This document shows, one piece after another, positions 1 through 7,979 of a stretch of DNA of 18,261 nt (position 1 is the stretch's first letter; each line of letters starts with the position of its first letter). The notes under the pieces were generated by a model, which was not told where the DNA came from, ran no database searches, and saw nothing but the letters and a program-made list of their open reading frames with translations. Where the stretch lies: assembly GCA_902492275.1 (NCBI GenBank), contig CABUKW010000052.1, positions 1-18,261 of the forward strand. The letters are read 5' to 3'. This DNA comes from an uncultured Peptococcaceae bacterium (GTDB lineage: Bacteria; Bacillota; Peptococcia; Peptococcales; Peptococcaceae). The position numbers and the translations under genes are program-made.

Positions 1-281
1 GCCACTACTGGCCCTGCCAGTGGGCCTCTACCGACCTCATCCGTCCCAGCAATCCATTGGTAGCCTCTCGTTTTCGCCTGCTGTTCAAATTGCCACATTG
101 CAGCAACTCGCTGGCGTTCAACCTCTTGTTTTTCCATCTGTCGCTGTAAGCGCTGAGCCATTGCCTGCACCGAACGTCGCGAATCCTGCTGTAAAGCTGC
201 TAATAGTTGCGGCCACGCAGTTTCCTCAACTTGTTGTAATAACAACGCGATTTCCTTGGTTTTCATTTTCTGTAATTCCAT
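1..281 (-). CDS. rnhB: Ribonuclease HII, 5' part (cut by window edge)
   Basis: RNase HII cleaves the RNA strand of RNA-DNA hybrids and starts removal of misincorporated ribonucleotides in the cytoplasm. The 93 visible codons hold a glutamine-rich, probably helical N-terminal stretch (about residues 1-70), as in Bacillota RNase HII proteins, and then the start of the catalytic domain, GTDEVGRGPLAGPVV (79-93). Asp81 and Glu82 match the first two metal-binding acidic residues. The rest lies beyond position 1. The ATG at 281 is preceded by AAAGGACAG at a usable distance; an in-frame ATG at 266 is less well placed. The gene follows the acidic zinc-ribbon gene in the same direction but is separated from it by a terminator hairpin. 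Family call is firm from the motif. Confidence 0.93.
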   Translation of the reverse strand, partial: MELQKMKTKEIALLLQQVEETAWPQLLAALQQDSRRSVQAMAQRLQRQMEKQEVERQRVAAMWQFEQQAKTRGYQWIAGTDEVGRGPLAGPVV

Positions 282-305
282 TTTCCGTCTGTCCTTTCTT
301 TTCCT

Positions 306-325
306 GTTGCAAACATCCTTGCAAC
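306..325. other. Short perfect stem-loop before rnhB
   Basis: A 7-bp perfect inverted repeat (GTTGCAA / TTGCAAC) with a 6-nt loop lies between the terminator at 343-373 and the rnhB ribosome site. No T-run follows on the minus strand, so it does not look like a terminator. It could be a 5' leader stem of the rnhB transcript. Function is unknown. Confidence 0.3.
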
Positions 326-342
326 AAAACCAACAGCAACAG

Positions 343-373
343 AAAAAAGCCCATGCCGTAACATGAGCTTTTT
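343..373 (-). terminator. Rho-independent terminator after the aroQ-efp block
   Basis: On the minus strand a 9-bp stem (AAGCTCATG with CATGGGCTT, one G-T pair) with loop TTACGG is followed by six Ts. It lies 20 bp after the acidic zinc-ribbon gene, and rnhB starts about 60 bp further on. The A-run on the other side means it could also work in the plus direction, though no plus-strand gene is near. Confidence 0.75.
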
Positions 374-392
374 ACCAACAACCCTGTTGTCT

Positions 393-935
393 CTATTCCT
401 CGTCGTCATCAAAGGCAACATCATCGTCTAAATCTTCTACTAAATCCTTTTCAAAAGTATACACAACGGCATCACATTTTGGACAAAGAATTTCCACCGT
501 ATCAACATCATCGTCATCCAGCATTTCATCATAGAAGCAAACTATTTCGCCGCATTCCGGGCATTCCACTTCGATAATTTCTGCATCATCCTCCAACTCG
601 CAATCCTCATCACAGTCTTCGCAATCACCGTCGCATTCATCATCGTCATAGTCATACTGACAGAAGTCTTCATCTTCAATCCCCAGAATTTCTTCTACAA
701 GACCCAGATCTTCATCCATGATATCCAGAAGTTCTTCTGCGTCTTCTAAATCCATGTCAATGGACTCCACATATTCTTGCAGTTCATCCTGTTCTTCATA
801 AAGATCATCCACTGCTTCTACCAGCTCGTCCAGAACATCAATGATTGTTGCAAATAATTTCTTTTCTCTGGTATCTTCCAAATCCATACCATCCAGCATG
901 CCTTTCAGATACGCCATTTTTCCATAGATATCCAT
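393..935 (-). CDS. Acidic CD1247-type zinc-ribbon protein
   Basis: A 180-residue, extremely acidic cytoplasmic protein. Residues 1-80 look helical, with coiled-coil character, and resemble the CD1247 N-terminal domain found in Clostridia and Negativicutes proteins. Residues 91-120 are an Asp/Cys-rich stretch with four spaced cysteines (C101, C105, C108, C112). After that come two CPxC knuckles (C125-C128 and C151-C154), enough for one zinc ribbon, and an Asp/Glu-rich tail. The start is preceded by AAAGGAG. It lies 46 bp after efp and is probably cotranscribed with it; the same neighbour is seen beside efp in related genomes. Homologues are sometimes named AraC-like regulators, but no helix-turn-helix is visible. 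The function is not known. Confidence 0.8.
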   Translation of the reverse strand: MDIYGKMAYLKGMLDGMDLEDTREKKLFATIIDVLDELVEAVDDLYEEQDELQEYVESIDMDLEDAEELLDIMDEDLGLVEEILGIEDEDFCQYDYDDDECDGDCEDCDEDCELEDDAEIIEVECPECGEIVCFYDEMLDDDDVDTVEILCPKCDAVVYTFEKDLVEDLDDDVAFDDDEE

Positions 936-981
936 ACGCGAAAAACTCCTTTCAAAATAAGGGAAATTCCTAATTTATTTG

Positions 982-1539
982 TTATGCTCTTTCGATGTAA
1001 GCGCCGGTTCTGGTATCAATACGCAGAACATCATCCACATTTACAAAGAAAGGAACATTGACAACCGCACCGGTTTCCAAAGTTGCAGGTTTACTGCCAC
1101 CAGACGCAGTGCTGCCTTTAATGCCCGGTTCAGTTTCTATAACCTTCAATTCAACTGTGTTTGGCAGTTCCACTTCCATAACTTCACCTTTAAAGCTGGT
1201 GACAAGACAATCCATATTTTCTTTCAGGAATTTTTCTCCACCGCCTAACTGGGTTTCTGTCAAATTGCTCTGTTCATAGGTGTTATTATCCATAAATACG
1301 TAGGATTCCCCATCAAAATACAGATACTGCATCTGCTTGCGTTCCATCACAGCTTCCTGGAATTTTTCACCTGGACGGAAAGTCCGTTCAATGGAAGCAC
1401 CAGTTTTCAGGTTTTTAATCTTTGTTCTTACAAAAGCTGCACCTTTCCCCGGTTTTACGTGCTGGAAGTCCACAATTTTACATGGTTCTCCATCTAATTC
1501 AATTGTTAAGCCTGTCTTGAAATCGCTTGTATCAATCAT
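982..1539 (-). CDS. efp: Translation elongation factor P
   Basis: EF-P binds between the ribosomal P and E sites and relieves stalling at proline runs. The 185 residues are the usual length and show the three-barrel layout. The N-terminal KOW-like domain has the loop HVKPGKGAAF with Lys32 at the tip, the position that is modified in other bacteria. The S1-like C-terminal part ends in VDDVLRIDTRTGAYIERA. The plus-lysine tip (PGKG) resembles the Bacillus type rather than the rhamnosylated arginine type. The start has an AGGAGGG site that overlaps the TAG stop of the preceding peptidase gene, so the two are probably translationally coupled. The gene is part of the aroQ-peptidase-efp run. Confidence 0.97.
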   Translation of the reverse strand: MIDTSDFKTGLTIELDGEPCKIVDFQHVKPGKGAAFVRTKIKNLKTGASIERTFRPGEKFQEAVMERKQMQYLYFDGESYVFMDNNTYEQSNLTETQLGGGEKFLKENMDCLVTSFKGEVMEVELPNTVELKVIETEPGIKGSTASGGSKPATLETGAVVNVPFFVNVDDVLRIDTRTGAYIERA

Positions 1540-1550
1540 ACAACGCCCTC

Positions 1551-2624
1551 CTATAAAATAATTAATTCTTTTGGCGAATGGGTCAAATTTATATAGCCAT
1601 CCTTTTTCACGACAACCAAGTCCTCTATTCTGACACCGCCCCAGTTTGGCAGATACAAACCAGGCTCCACACTGATGACTGTATTCTCTGGAATTATAGC
1701 TTCTTCCCGCGGAGAAAATCTTGGTTCTTCATGAATTTCCAGCCCTACACTATGTCCGAGGCCGTGTCCAAAAAAGGGACCATATCCCGCATCCTGAAAC
1801 ACATTCTGCGCCACTGCATGAATTTTTTTACCAGTTACGCCGGCTTTGATTGCCTGCAGAGAAGCTTCCTGTGCTTTTCTTACTAGATTATAAACTGTTT
1901 CTTGCTTTTCGTCAACTTTTCCCAATGCAATTGTTCTCGTCATATCAGAACAATATCCCTGATAAACACAACCAAAATCCATGGTGATAAAATCACCCAT
2001 TTCAACTTTTTTATCAGAAGCCACACCATGGGGCATAGAAGAGCGTTTTCCCGATGCCACAATGGTATCGAAGCTAACGCCGGACGCACCGCTGCGACGC
2101 ATCTGAAATTCCAATTCCATGGCAATTTCCTGCTCCGTCATACCAGGCTTAATCAAGTTTAACACATGTGAAAAAGCCTCGTCACCAATTTCTTCTGCCC
2201 GCGCCAACAAGGCGATTTCTGCTTCATCCTTAATCTGTCGGATTTCCTCCACAAAACCTTTTAACAGCGTAATGGCTTTCCGACGCATCTGATTGGCCAG
2301 CAGTTCAAATTCCTCTACAGTCATCCGGTCGCTTTCAATCCCTAAAGTTACCACTTCCAACTCTTCCATCAGCATACGCAGGGTAACCACTGGCGCATAC
2401 TGACGAAACTGCACCAGCTTACATCCCATAGCTTGCTTCTGCGCTTGCTCAATATAACGAAAATCAGTCATCAAGTAAACATTACTCTGTGTTACCAATA
2501 CCCAACCAAAGGTACCCGTAAATCCTGTTAGATACTGGCGGTTTTCTTTTGACGTGACCAGAAAACCATCCAAATCCAACGCTTTCATTTTTGCCTGTAT
2601 TTTTTCAATCCGTTTTCTATTCAT
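1551..2624 (-). CDS. Xaa-Pro aminopeptidase, M24B family
   Basis: This cytoplasmic peptidase removes an N-terminal residue that precedes proline. The 357 residues hold an N-terminal creatinase-like domain (about 1-125) and a C-terminal pita-bread domain with all five metal ligands: Asp216 (MDFG), Asp227 (CSDMTRT), His291 (HGLGHSVG), Glu320 (VEPGLYLP) and Glu334 (GGVRIEDL). The reading frame stays open 22 codons further up into aroQ, but the ATG at 2624, four bases after the aroQ stop and with GGGG upstream, gives the normal family N-terminus (MNRKRIEKIQ). It is the yqhT-like gene of the conserved aroQ-peptidase-efp cluster, where proline peptides and EF-P share a theme. Exact peptide preference cannot be read from the sequence. 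Confidence 0.93.
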   Translation of the reverse strand: MNRKRIEKIQAKMKALDLDGFLVTSKENRQYLTGFTGTFGWVLVTQSNVYLMTDFRYIEQAQKQAMGCKLVQFRQYAPVVTLRMLMEELEVVTLGIESDRMTVEEFELLANQMRRKAITLLKGFVEEIRQIKDEAEIALLARAEEIGDEAFSHVLNLIKPGMTEQEIAMELEFQMRRSGASGVSFDTIVASGKRSSMPHGVASDKKVEMGDFITMDFGCVYQGYCSDMTRTIALGKVDEKQETVYNLVRKAQEASLQAIKAGVTGKKIHAVAQNVFQDAGYGPFFGHGLGHSVGLEIHEEPRFSPREEAIIPENTVISVEPGLYLPNWGGVRIEDLVVVKKDGYINLTHSPKELIIL

Positions 2625-2628
2625 GACG

Positions 2629-3063
2629 TTATTGCCCCATTTCTGCCGCATATTGTAAAGCCAGCAGATAGCTCTTTGCACCAAATCCACAAATCTGCCC
2701 TACACATACCGGCGCCAGCCAAGAATTATGCCGGAAAGCCTCCCGCGCATGGATATTACTCATATGCACCTCGATGGTTGGAACTTCGACCGCTTCAATA
2801 GCATCTCGAATAGCGACACTGGTGTGGGTGTAGGCAGCAGCATTCAAAATGATATACTGATACTTCCCTTTTGCTTTCTGAATTTCTTCTACCAGCACCC
2901 CTTCATGGTTGCTCTGCAGAAAATCAAGCTGACAGCCCAATGCTTCAGCACGCTGCCGCATTTGCTGTTCAATATCTGCCAGTGTTGTAGTACCATAAAT
3001 TTCAGGTTTTCTTGTTCCCAATAAATTTAAATTTGGACCATTTAAAACTAAAATACGCAACAT
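2629..3063 (-). CDS. aroQ: 3-dehydroquinate dehydratase, type II
   Basis: This enzyme converts 3-dehydroquinate to 3-dehydroshikimate in the shikimate pathway and forms a dodecamer in the cytoplasm. The 144-residue length is normal. Residues lining the type II active site are all present: Arg18 and Tyr23 on the lid loop (GTRKPEIYG), Asn74 and His80 (LNAAAYTHTS), Glu98 and His100 (EVHMSN) and Arg111. A GTG two codons upstream is possible, but the ATG at 3063 is preferred because GAGGTG lies five bases before it. Four bases separate its stop from the next start. A promoter at 3080-3109 would place it first in the operon. Confidence 0.96.
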   Translation of the reverse strand: MLRILVLNGPNLNLLGTRKPEIYGTTTLADIEQQMRQRAEALGCQLDFLQSNHEGVLVEEIQKAKGKYQYIILNAAAYTHTSVAIRDAIEAVEVPTIEVHMSNIHAREAFRHNSWLAPVCVGQICGFGAKSYLLALQYAAEMGQ

Positions 3064-3079
3064 ACTCACCTCGTTTTTT

Positions 3080-3109
3080 ATGATACCATAAACTTCCTGA
3101 CTCCGACAA
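3080..3109 (-). promoter_or_regulatory. Promoter of the aroQ-peptidase-efp operon
   Basis: On the minus strand TTGTCG is followed, after 18 bp, by TATCAT, and TGG directly before the latter makes an extended -10. The predicted start leaves a very short leader of about 10 nt, just enough for the GAGGTG ribosome site of aroQ. The sequence fits a housekeeping sigma factor. Confidence 0.55.
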
Positions 3110-3135
3110 GATAGAAATCATATTTTTTACAGATT

Positions 3136-4479
3136 TTACGTGCCACTGACAACCATATCGGCAATTCGAATTGTCGGAGCGCCCTGGCTTCCATAAAATA
3201 TTAAATCATTAGCTACGCCATTTACCTTTTGCAGCAGTTTTTGAAAATTACCGGCAATCGTAATGCCCCGCACTGGCCGCACAAGTTTGCCTTTTTCAAT
3301 CAAAATGCCAGAAGCACCAAAAGAAAAATCGCCCGAAACTGGATTAGCCGTATGGGCTCCTAAAATTTCTGTAACATAAATGCCTCGCCGCACAGCGGCA
3401 ACAAGCTCTTCTGGACTCTGATTTCCCGCTGCTAAATAATAGTTACTGCAACCCACATGAGGCACCCCTTTATAAGAACTTCGCATGCCATTTCCGGTAG
3501 AAACGGTATTGACCTTTGCCGCTGACAGGCAATCATAAAGATAATTTTGCAACACGCCATTTTCTAACAATATAGTGCGTTGTGTAGCTGTTCCTTCGCC
3601 GTCAAAAGATGCTGAACCTAGCCGGTTGGGCAGCGTACCGTCATCAATCAGAGTCAGCTCTTTACTGGCTACCAACTGCCCTAACTTTCCGGCTAAAAAG
3701 GATTTTTGTTTCTGTACAGCCTCACCAGAAAAACATGCGCTGATAATTCCTAAAATCTGCATGGTAATTGTAGGCTCCAATACCAAATCCATTCTGCCAC
3801 TGGCAACAGGTCTCGCGCCAAGCAGCTGTACGGCCCGCTTTCCTGCCATCTGCCCTGCCCGCTTTGGTGATAACTCCCGCAAAGCAATGCTGGAATCCAT
3901 ACCATAGCCACTTTGCTGCTCTCCGTTTTTTTCTCCTAAAGCCAGACAAAATAGCCCGCAATAATTGCCTCTCTGCTGCAGCAAAATTCCATTGCTGTTA
4001 GCCAGCCATATTTCTATATCGCCCTCCTCATAGCCTGAGCGCTCAATGCGGCTGACCTGTTTACTCCATTGCTCCGCCTGCCGCGCTGTTTCCTGGGCCA
4101 GTTCCAACTTTTCATCCAACGTATAACTTCCCATCGTACTGTCATATAAATCTATCTGTGGATAATAAGCACTTTTTCCAGGAAAATATCGCGCAGGCTC
4201 CTCGTCGCTGTAATGACTGTTGGCAATGGCTTGCATCACCATTTTATCCAGTGCAGAATTGCGAAAATCTGAAGAAAAGGAAAAGCCCTGCCGGTTTCCT
4301 CTTAGAATGCGCAACCCAACCCCCTGACTGTCTGATTGTTTGATTTCATCTAAACTGCCATCTTTTATTTCCACTTCAAGAGAACGACTTTTTACCACAA
4401 ACAATTCCGCACTGTCGGCTCCCATTTGACGCGCTTTTTGCAGCCCAGTCCAAGCAAACTCCTGAAACGTTTTTCCCAT
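3136..4479 (-). CDS. tldE: TldE/PmbA-family partner of the TldD metalloprotease
   Basis: TldE (PmbA) pairs with TldD to form a protease that admits small or unfolded peptides, such as microcin B17 precursor and CcdA in E. coli. The 447 residues cover the whole family length. The C-terminal half shows the family landmarks: TGNGMRSSYKGVPHVGCSN, NPVSGDFSFGASG and RGITIAGNFQ. The HExxxH zinc motif is absent, as expected for the TldE half. The frame is open further upstream, but the ATG at 4479 follows AGGAGAGG and gives the usual N-terminus. The gene lies 49 bp after the K-like pseudopilin and is the last gene of the pilus run. Its tldD partner lies upstream in the same run. Confidence 0.9.
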   Translation of the reverse strand: MGKTFQEFAWTGLQKARQMGADSAELFVVKSRSLEVEIKDGSLDEIKQSDSQGVGLRILRGNRQGFSFSSDFRNSALDKMVMQAIANSHYSDEEPARYFPGKSAYYPQIDLYDSTMGSYTLDEKLELAQETARQAEQWSKQVSRIERSGYEEGDIEIWLANSNGILLQQRGNYCGLFCLALGEKNGEQQSGYGMDSSIALRELSPKRAGQMAGKRAVQLLGARPVASGRMDLVLEPTITMQILGIISACFSGEAVQKQKSFLAGKLGQLVASKELTLIDDGTLPNRLGSASFDGEGTATQRTILLENGVLQNYLYDCLSAAKVNTVSTGNGMRSSYKGVPHVGCSNYYLAAGNQSPEELVAAVRRGIYVTEILGAHTANPVSGDFSFGASGILIEKGKLVRPVRGITIAGNFQKLLQKVNGVANDLIFYGSQGAPTIRIADMVVSGT

Positions 4480-4528
4480 TCTATCCTCTCCTTTTTTTGA
4501 ACTTTTCATAGTATGGTATAACCCTTCT

Positions 4529-5254
4529 TTACAACTTCCGCTCCACCACTTGAATGCGATAGCTGGGAACAGTAGCACTTTGTTCCACGATTTGCTCACT
4601 AGCAATTTGTTCAGCCCCGCTGATTTGACCACTGACATAAACGGCTTCTGCCTGAAGGGGGGCCTCTACCAATAAATTTCCATGAATATATAACACATCT
4701 ACCATTACCGGTTCTGTCACTCGTACCGTCAAAGGCAACCCATATTTTTGACCAACAGCAAATGGATATCCACAATTGTGCGATAACGTGTAAACTGTTT
4801 CATCGGTTAAAAACAAACTAGCCTCTTGCAAATCCTGCAAGGTCATAACAATTGGCCAAATGTCAAGTTCCTGCCAAGGTAATATGAATAACCGAACTGT
4901 ACCTGTCACGATACTACGATAGCCCTGCGAAACAGCCTCTGCCTGAATTTCAATCAGATTTTGCGTCGAATTATGCAAAGATACCTGTAAGCTGCCTGCC
5001 GGTTCTTCTAACTTCATTGCTGTCTGCTGACCATTTGTTTCCAACTGCTGCAAAGCCATGTTCCAACCACTAGACGCCAATAAGCGGCTCTGCTCCCGTG
5101 CCACTAGTTCATTGCTGGCTGCATACTCATCGGATAAGGTAAGCAATAACACGCTACCCCAGAGCAGCGTACAAGCCAACAATAATAATGTCATCGGCAA
5201 AACAGCGCCACGCTTACTATACAGCCTATTTACGACTGTGCCCTGTTCCGCCAA
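4529..5254 (-). CDS. PilX/GspK-like minor pseudopilin
   Basis: A 241-residue protein with a class III (prepilin) leader: Lys-Arg-Gly16 then AVLPMTLLLL and a hydrophobic helix to about residue 40. The +5 position is Met instead of Glu, as is typical of PilX/GspK proteins that cap pseudopilus tips. The C-terminal part is a soluble, mostly beta-rich region without a recognised domain. Translation probably starts at TTG 5254, because GGAGG stands eight bases before it. This start lies inside the last 29 bases of tldD, so the two genes overlap and are likely coupled. The protein would be cleaved by a prepilin peptidase encoded elsewhere. The family call rests on the leader and the neighbours. Confidence 0.72.
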   Translation of the reverse strand: MAEQGTVVNRLYSKRGAVLPMTLLLLACTLLWGSVLLLTLSDEYAASNELVAREQSRLLASSGWNMALQQLETNGQQTAMKLEEPAGSLQVSLHNSTQNLIEIQAEAVSQGYRSIVTGTVRLFILPWQELDIWPIVMTLQDLQEASLFLTDETVYTLSHNCGYPFAVGQKYGLPLTVRVTEPVMVDVLYIHGNLLVEAPLQAEAVYVSGQISGAEQIASEQIVEQSATVPSYRIQVVERKL

Positions 5255-6623
5255 CAGTCAATCCTCCAATCTTTAAGGTAGGTTGGGCATCAGCTACAGG
5301 TGCGCTTTGACCATTTTTTCCGCAGGTTCCAATGGCATATCCCAGATCATTGCCCACCATTTCCACATTGCGCAAACTTTCCGGCCCGTTTCCAGCCAGC
5401 GTAGCACCGCGGACTGCTTTGGTAATTCTTCCTTGTTCAATCAAATAACCCTCTGCTACATCGAATACATAATCGCCGTTCAAGCTGTTTACTTGCCCAC
5501 CGCCCATCCGTTTGACATACAAACCATAATCAGTAGAAGCGATAATATCTTCCACTTTATCAGTACCGGGTGCAATATAGGTGTTGCTCATTCTCGTAAT
5601 CGGCTTTTCTCGATAAGATTCCCGTCTTCCATTTCCGGTAAGCACCGTGCCAGTATGTTTTGCCGTTTGATAATCGTTCATATATTGTTTCAAGACACCA
5701 TTTTCTATCAGCACAGTTTTCTGTCCTGGATTACCTTCATCATCATACCGATAACTGCCATATTTCCCGGCAATAGTAGCGTCGTCAATCACTGTCACCT
5801 TTTCTGAAGCCACTTGTTGTCCCAGCCTGCCAGCATAAGCAGAAAGCCCCTTTTGTACCAGGTCCCCTTCTAATCCGTGACCACAGGCCTCATGTACCAT
5901 GGTGCCACCGGCTTCGCTGCCCATAACTACAGTCATTTGTCCAGTCGGACAAGGCTCCGCACCCAACAGCGTTAAAGCCCGCTGTGCCGACTCTTTCCCC
6001 AATGCAGCAGCCGAATTTTCCTGAAAAAGTTCAAACCCACAAGTACCGCCTATAGATGCAAAGCCAGTTTGAATTTGCCCATTCTGTTGGGCAATGCTAT
6101 TGCAGGCCAACCGTAGCCGCACTCGCTCATCTTCCACACAAACGCCCAGACTATTAGCAATTGTTACATGTTGTACCACATCGCTATACCCTAGTGATAC
6201 TTGTTTAATTGCTTTATCTAAAGCTCTAGCCTCTTCATCCGCAACCCGTAAAAGTCTTATCTTATCATCAAAGTCCACCTGTTCCGGCCTCTGCTCTACT
6301 ATGACAGGAGCGGGAACGCTCTGCGGTATCTGAAACTCCTGTACGTTCTGCTTTCGTTTCTGTTCATGGGCAATTTGTCCGGCTAATTTGGCCATCTGCA
6401 AACCGTTGGTCAGCGATACGTCATTGCTGTGTACATAAGATGTGCTTTCACCGGCAATCACGCGAATTCCCATGCCCAAATCAAGTCCTGTATTAATTTT
6501 TTCTATTTTGCCGTCTTCACAACTGATAGCTGTGCTTTCCTTTTGTTCAATAAAAATTTCTGCAAAATCTGCACCGGCAAACAGCGCGGCGTTTAAAATC
6601 TCTTTCAGTTCCCATTTTTGCAT
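5226..6623 (-). CDS. tldD: TldD metalloprotease subunit
   Basis: The zinc-bearing half of the TldD/TldE protease. The 465 residues include VHEACGHGLEGD, giving His244, Glu245 and His249 of the HExxxH motif. A C-terminal Cys434 in GTCGK fits the third zinc ligand known for TldD. Other family landmarks are RYDDEGNPGQ, TGNGRRESYREKP and VRGATLAGNG. The ATG at 6623 is preceded by GGAGGG and gives the usual N-terminus; the longer open frame upstream is not needed. The gene starts 28 bp after the J-like pseudopilin and its last 29 bases overlap the K-like pseudopilin, so it is embedded in the pilus operon. The substrate is unknown. Confidence 0.93.
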   Translation of the reverse strand: MQKWELKEILNAALFAGADFAEIFIEQKESTAISCEDGKIEKINTGLDLGMGIRVIAGESTSYVHSNDVSLTNGLQMAKLAGQIAHEQKRKQNVQEFQIPQSVPAPVIVEQRPEQVDFDDKIRLLRVADEEARALDKAIKQVSLGYSDVVQHVTIANSLGVCVEDERVRLRLACNSIAQQNGQIQTGFASIGGTCGFELFQENSAAALGKESAQRALTLLGAEPCPTGQMTVVMGSEAGGTMVHEACGHGLEGDLVQKGLSAYAGRLGQQVASEKVTVIDDATIAGKYGSYRYDDEGNPGQKTVLIENGVLKQYMNDYQTAKHTGTVLTGNGRRESYREKPITRMSNTYIAPGTDKVEDIIASTDYGLYVKRMGGGQVNSLNGDYVFDVAEGYLIEQGRITKAVRGATLAGNGPESLRNVEMVGNDLGYAIGTCGKNGQSAPVADAQPTLKIGGLTVGGTGHSRK

Positions 6624-6651
6624 GATGCAACCCTCCTTCAGTTTTACCTGC

Positions 6652-7224
6652 TTATATATATTCCTTTCCCGCCAAATTGACCACCTGCTTATATTGCAAT
6701 TGCTGATCTTGCCATTTCCCGACAAGGCAAAAGCCTACTGCCCGCACCGAAGCAGCTTCTTGCGTCGGATTTCCTGCTTCATCTAGATAGAAAAATATCA
6801 GCGTATCAATAAAATTGGCCATTGGCCGACGGTTCCATTGACTACTTTCGCGACGGTAAAGAATTTTTCCTTCCAGTAGATAAATATGTTCATCTGCCTG
6901 TTGGTCTTCCCCTAAATCATAGTATATGATTTGTTTCTGCTGCAAGGTTAAAAGCGTTTCCTCGCACTCCAAGACTGCTGTACTGCGAGCAATATCCATC
7001 GTTAAATATTCCACCGCCAACAGTAAATTATCCTCCAATTCTAATAAAGCGGCTCGCTGTTTCTGCTGTTCTGCAATACTGAAAAAACACCGGAAAAGAA
7101 AGGGCAACAAAAACGCCAACAAACACATGGCCACCAAAACCTCCGATAAAGCGAAGCCTCGCTTCCCGGAAAAAAATTTTTTTACACATCTGCACCGCCT
7201 GAATTGTAATGGTATCAAGCTCAT
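6652..7224 (-). CDS. PilW/GspJ-like minor pseudopilin
   Basis: A 190-residue prepilin-like protein. The leader ends Lys-Arg-Gly23 and is followed by FALSEVLVAM, with Glu28 at +5, then a hydrophobic helix to about residue 48. Cleavage by prepilin peptidase would fall between Gly23 and Phe24. The remaining 140 residues include the pattern of PilW/GspJ-type minor pilins (long helix, then strands; RRPMANFIDTLIFFYLDEAG). The start lies 3 bp after the preceding gene, with GGCAGG as ribosome site inside that gene's end. In secretion and pilus systems the J-like protein joins H, I and K at the tip that starts assembly. Confidence 0.75.
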   Translation of the reverse strand: MSLIPLQFRRCRCVKKFFSGKRGFALSEVLVAMCLLAFLLPFLFRCFFSIAEQQKQRAALLELEDNLLLAVEYLTMDIARSTAVLECEETLLTLQQKQIIYYDLGEDQQADEHIYLLEGKILYRRESSQWNRRPMANFIDTLIFFYLDEAGNPTQEAASVRAVGFCLVGKWQDQQLQYKQVVNLAGKEYI

Positions 7225-7227
7225 CGT

Positions 7228-7584
7228 TTACCTGCCTTCCGTCAATCCAGCATAATAAAAATTCCAGCGCTGTCCGTCATAACCAACAGTAATCCGATCT
7301 ACAGTTAAAAAAGGGCCGCCGTTCTCTCTGTCCATTTGCACCGTCCAGCCTTCCGGCACATTGATGTGCATACCAGCCAAAGCCTCCTGCGCCAGCAAAA
7401 CCGCCTGTTGATTTTGCTGTATTCGCTGATTGCTGCGCTCGGTCAGTACCGTCCACTGCCAAACGCTGTGTAGCAATAAGATTGTCATGACAAGGCTGAC
7501 CAGAATTTCTGGAATGGTAAAACCATTTTTACGAGAGCGATTTTTTGGCAAGCCGGGTGCGGCCTGTCTGATAAAAATAGACAT
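7228..7584 (-). CDS. PilV/GspI-like minor pseudopilin
   Basis: A 118-residue prepilin-like protein with a basic leader ending Asn-Gly21, followed by FTIPEILVSLV (Glu at +5) and a hydrophobic helix to about residue 42. The small C-terminal part contains Trp-rich strands and no other motif. Its ATG lies 56 bp inside the end of the preceding pseudopilin gene, after a GGGAG site, so the two are translationally linked. Its size and its place second in the pseudopilin series fit GspI/PilV. The assignment to that subtype is inferred from order more than from residues. Confidence 0.7.
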   Translation of the reverse strand: MSIFIRQAAPGLPKNRSRKNGFTIPEILVSLVMTILLLHSVWQWTVLTERSNQRIQQNQQAVLLAQEALAGMHINVPEGWTVQMDRENGGPFLTVDRITVGYDGQRWNFYYAGLTEGR

Positions 7585-7969
7585 AGCGCTTTTCTTCTCC
7601 CTTCTGCAGCAAAATATGCCCGTTTTTTTGAAACGTTCGGTCTGTTTGAATGATAATAGTCTGCGCTTCTATTTTTTTCAATTTGGCGGGCAATACCCGA
7701 TGTCGCAAATTCTGCGTATTTCCCGCATAACGTACTACATAATAATAAGGCTGCTTACTTCTAAAAAATGTAACTGTCACCTTTTTCTGTTCCTGCCAGG
7801 CAAGCCGCTGGGCCCAACGCAAATCCCGATGAAGCTGTTGAACAGCAAAGTCTAATGTCACCTGCTGCCAGCTTTGCAGCAAAGAAGGTACCGTGAATGC
7901 GCATAGCAAAGCCAAAAGCAACAGCGTCATCAGTACTTCTGGCAAGGTAAATCCCTTCTGATTTTTCAT
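7529..7969 (-). CDS. GspH/FimT-like minor pseudopilin
   Basis: A 146-residue prepilin with a very short leader (MKNQKG) followed by FTLPEVLMTLLLLALL; Glu11 is the +5 residue. After the helix, the segment LHRDLRWAQRLAWQEQKKVTV fits the GspH/FimT pattern, in which a helical stretch is followed by beta strands. It begins 10 bp after pilC, and its GAGGTG ribosome site overlaps the pilC TGA stop. It is the first of four pseudopilins in the operon. It is too unlike GspG/ComGC to be the major pilin. Confidence 0.8.
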   Translation of the reverse strand: MKNQKGFTLPEVLMTLLLLALLCAFTVPSLLQSWQQVTLDFAVQQLHRDLRWAQRLAWQEQKKVTVTFFRSKQPYYYVVRYAGNTQNLRHRVLPAKLKKIEAQTIIIQTDRTFQKNGHILLQKGEEKRYVYFYQTGRTRLAKKSLS

Positions 7970-7979
7970 CTATAGCACC

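Noticed and set aside
20..361. 113-codon open frame on the plus strand
   Set aside because: It is the antisense of rnhB and the terminator; the minus strand gives an unmistakable RNase HII motif.
4480..4638. 53-residue extension of TldE into the preceding gene
   Set aside because: No ribosome site there; AGGAGAGG before the ATG at 4479 gives the usual family N-terminus. The same logic removes the extension of tldD (6624-6725) and of the Xaa-Pro peptidase (2625-2690).
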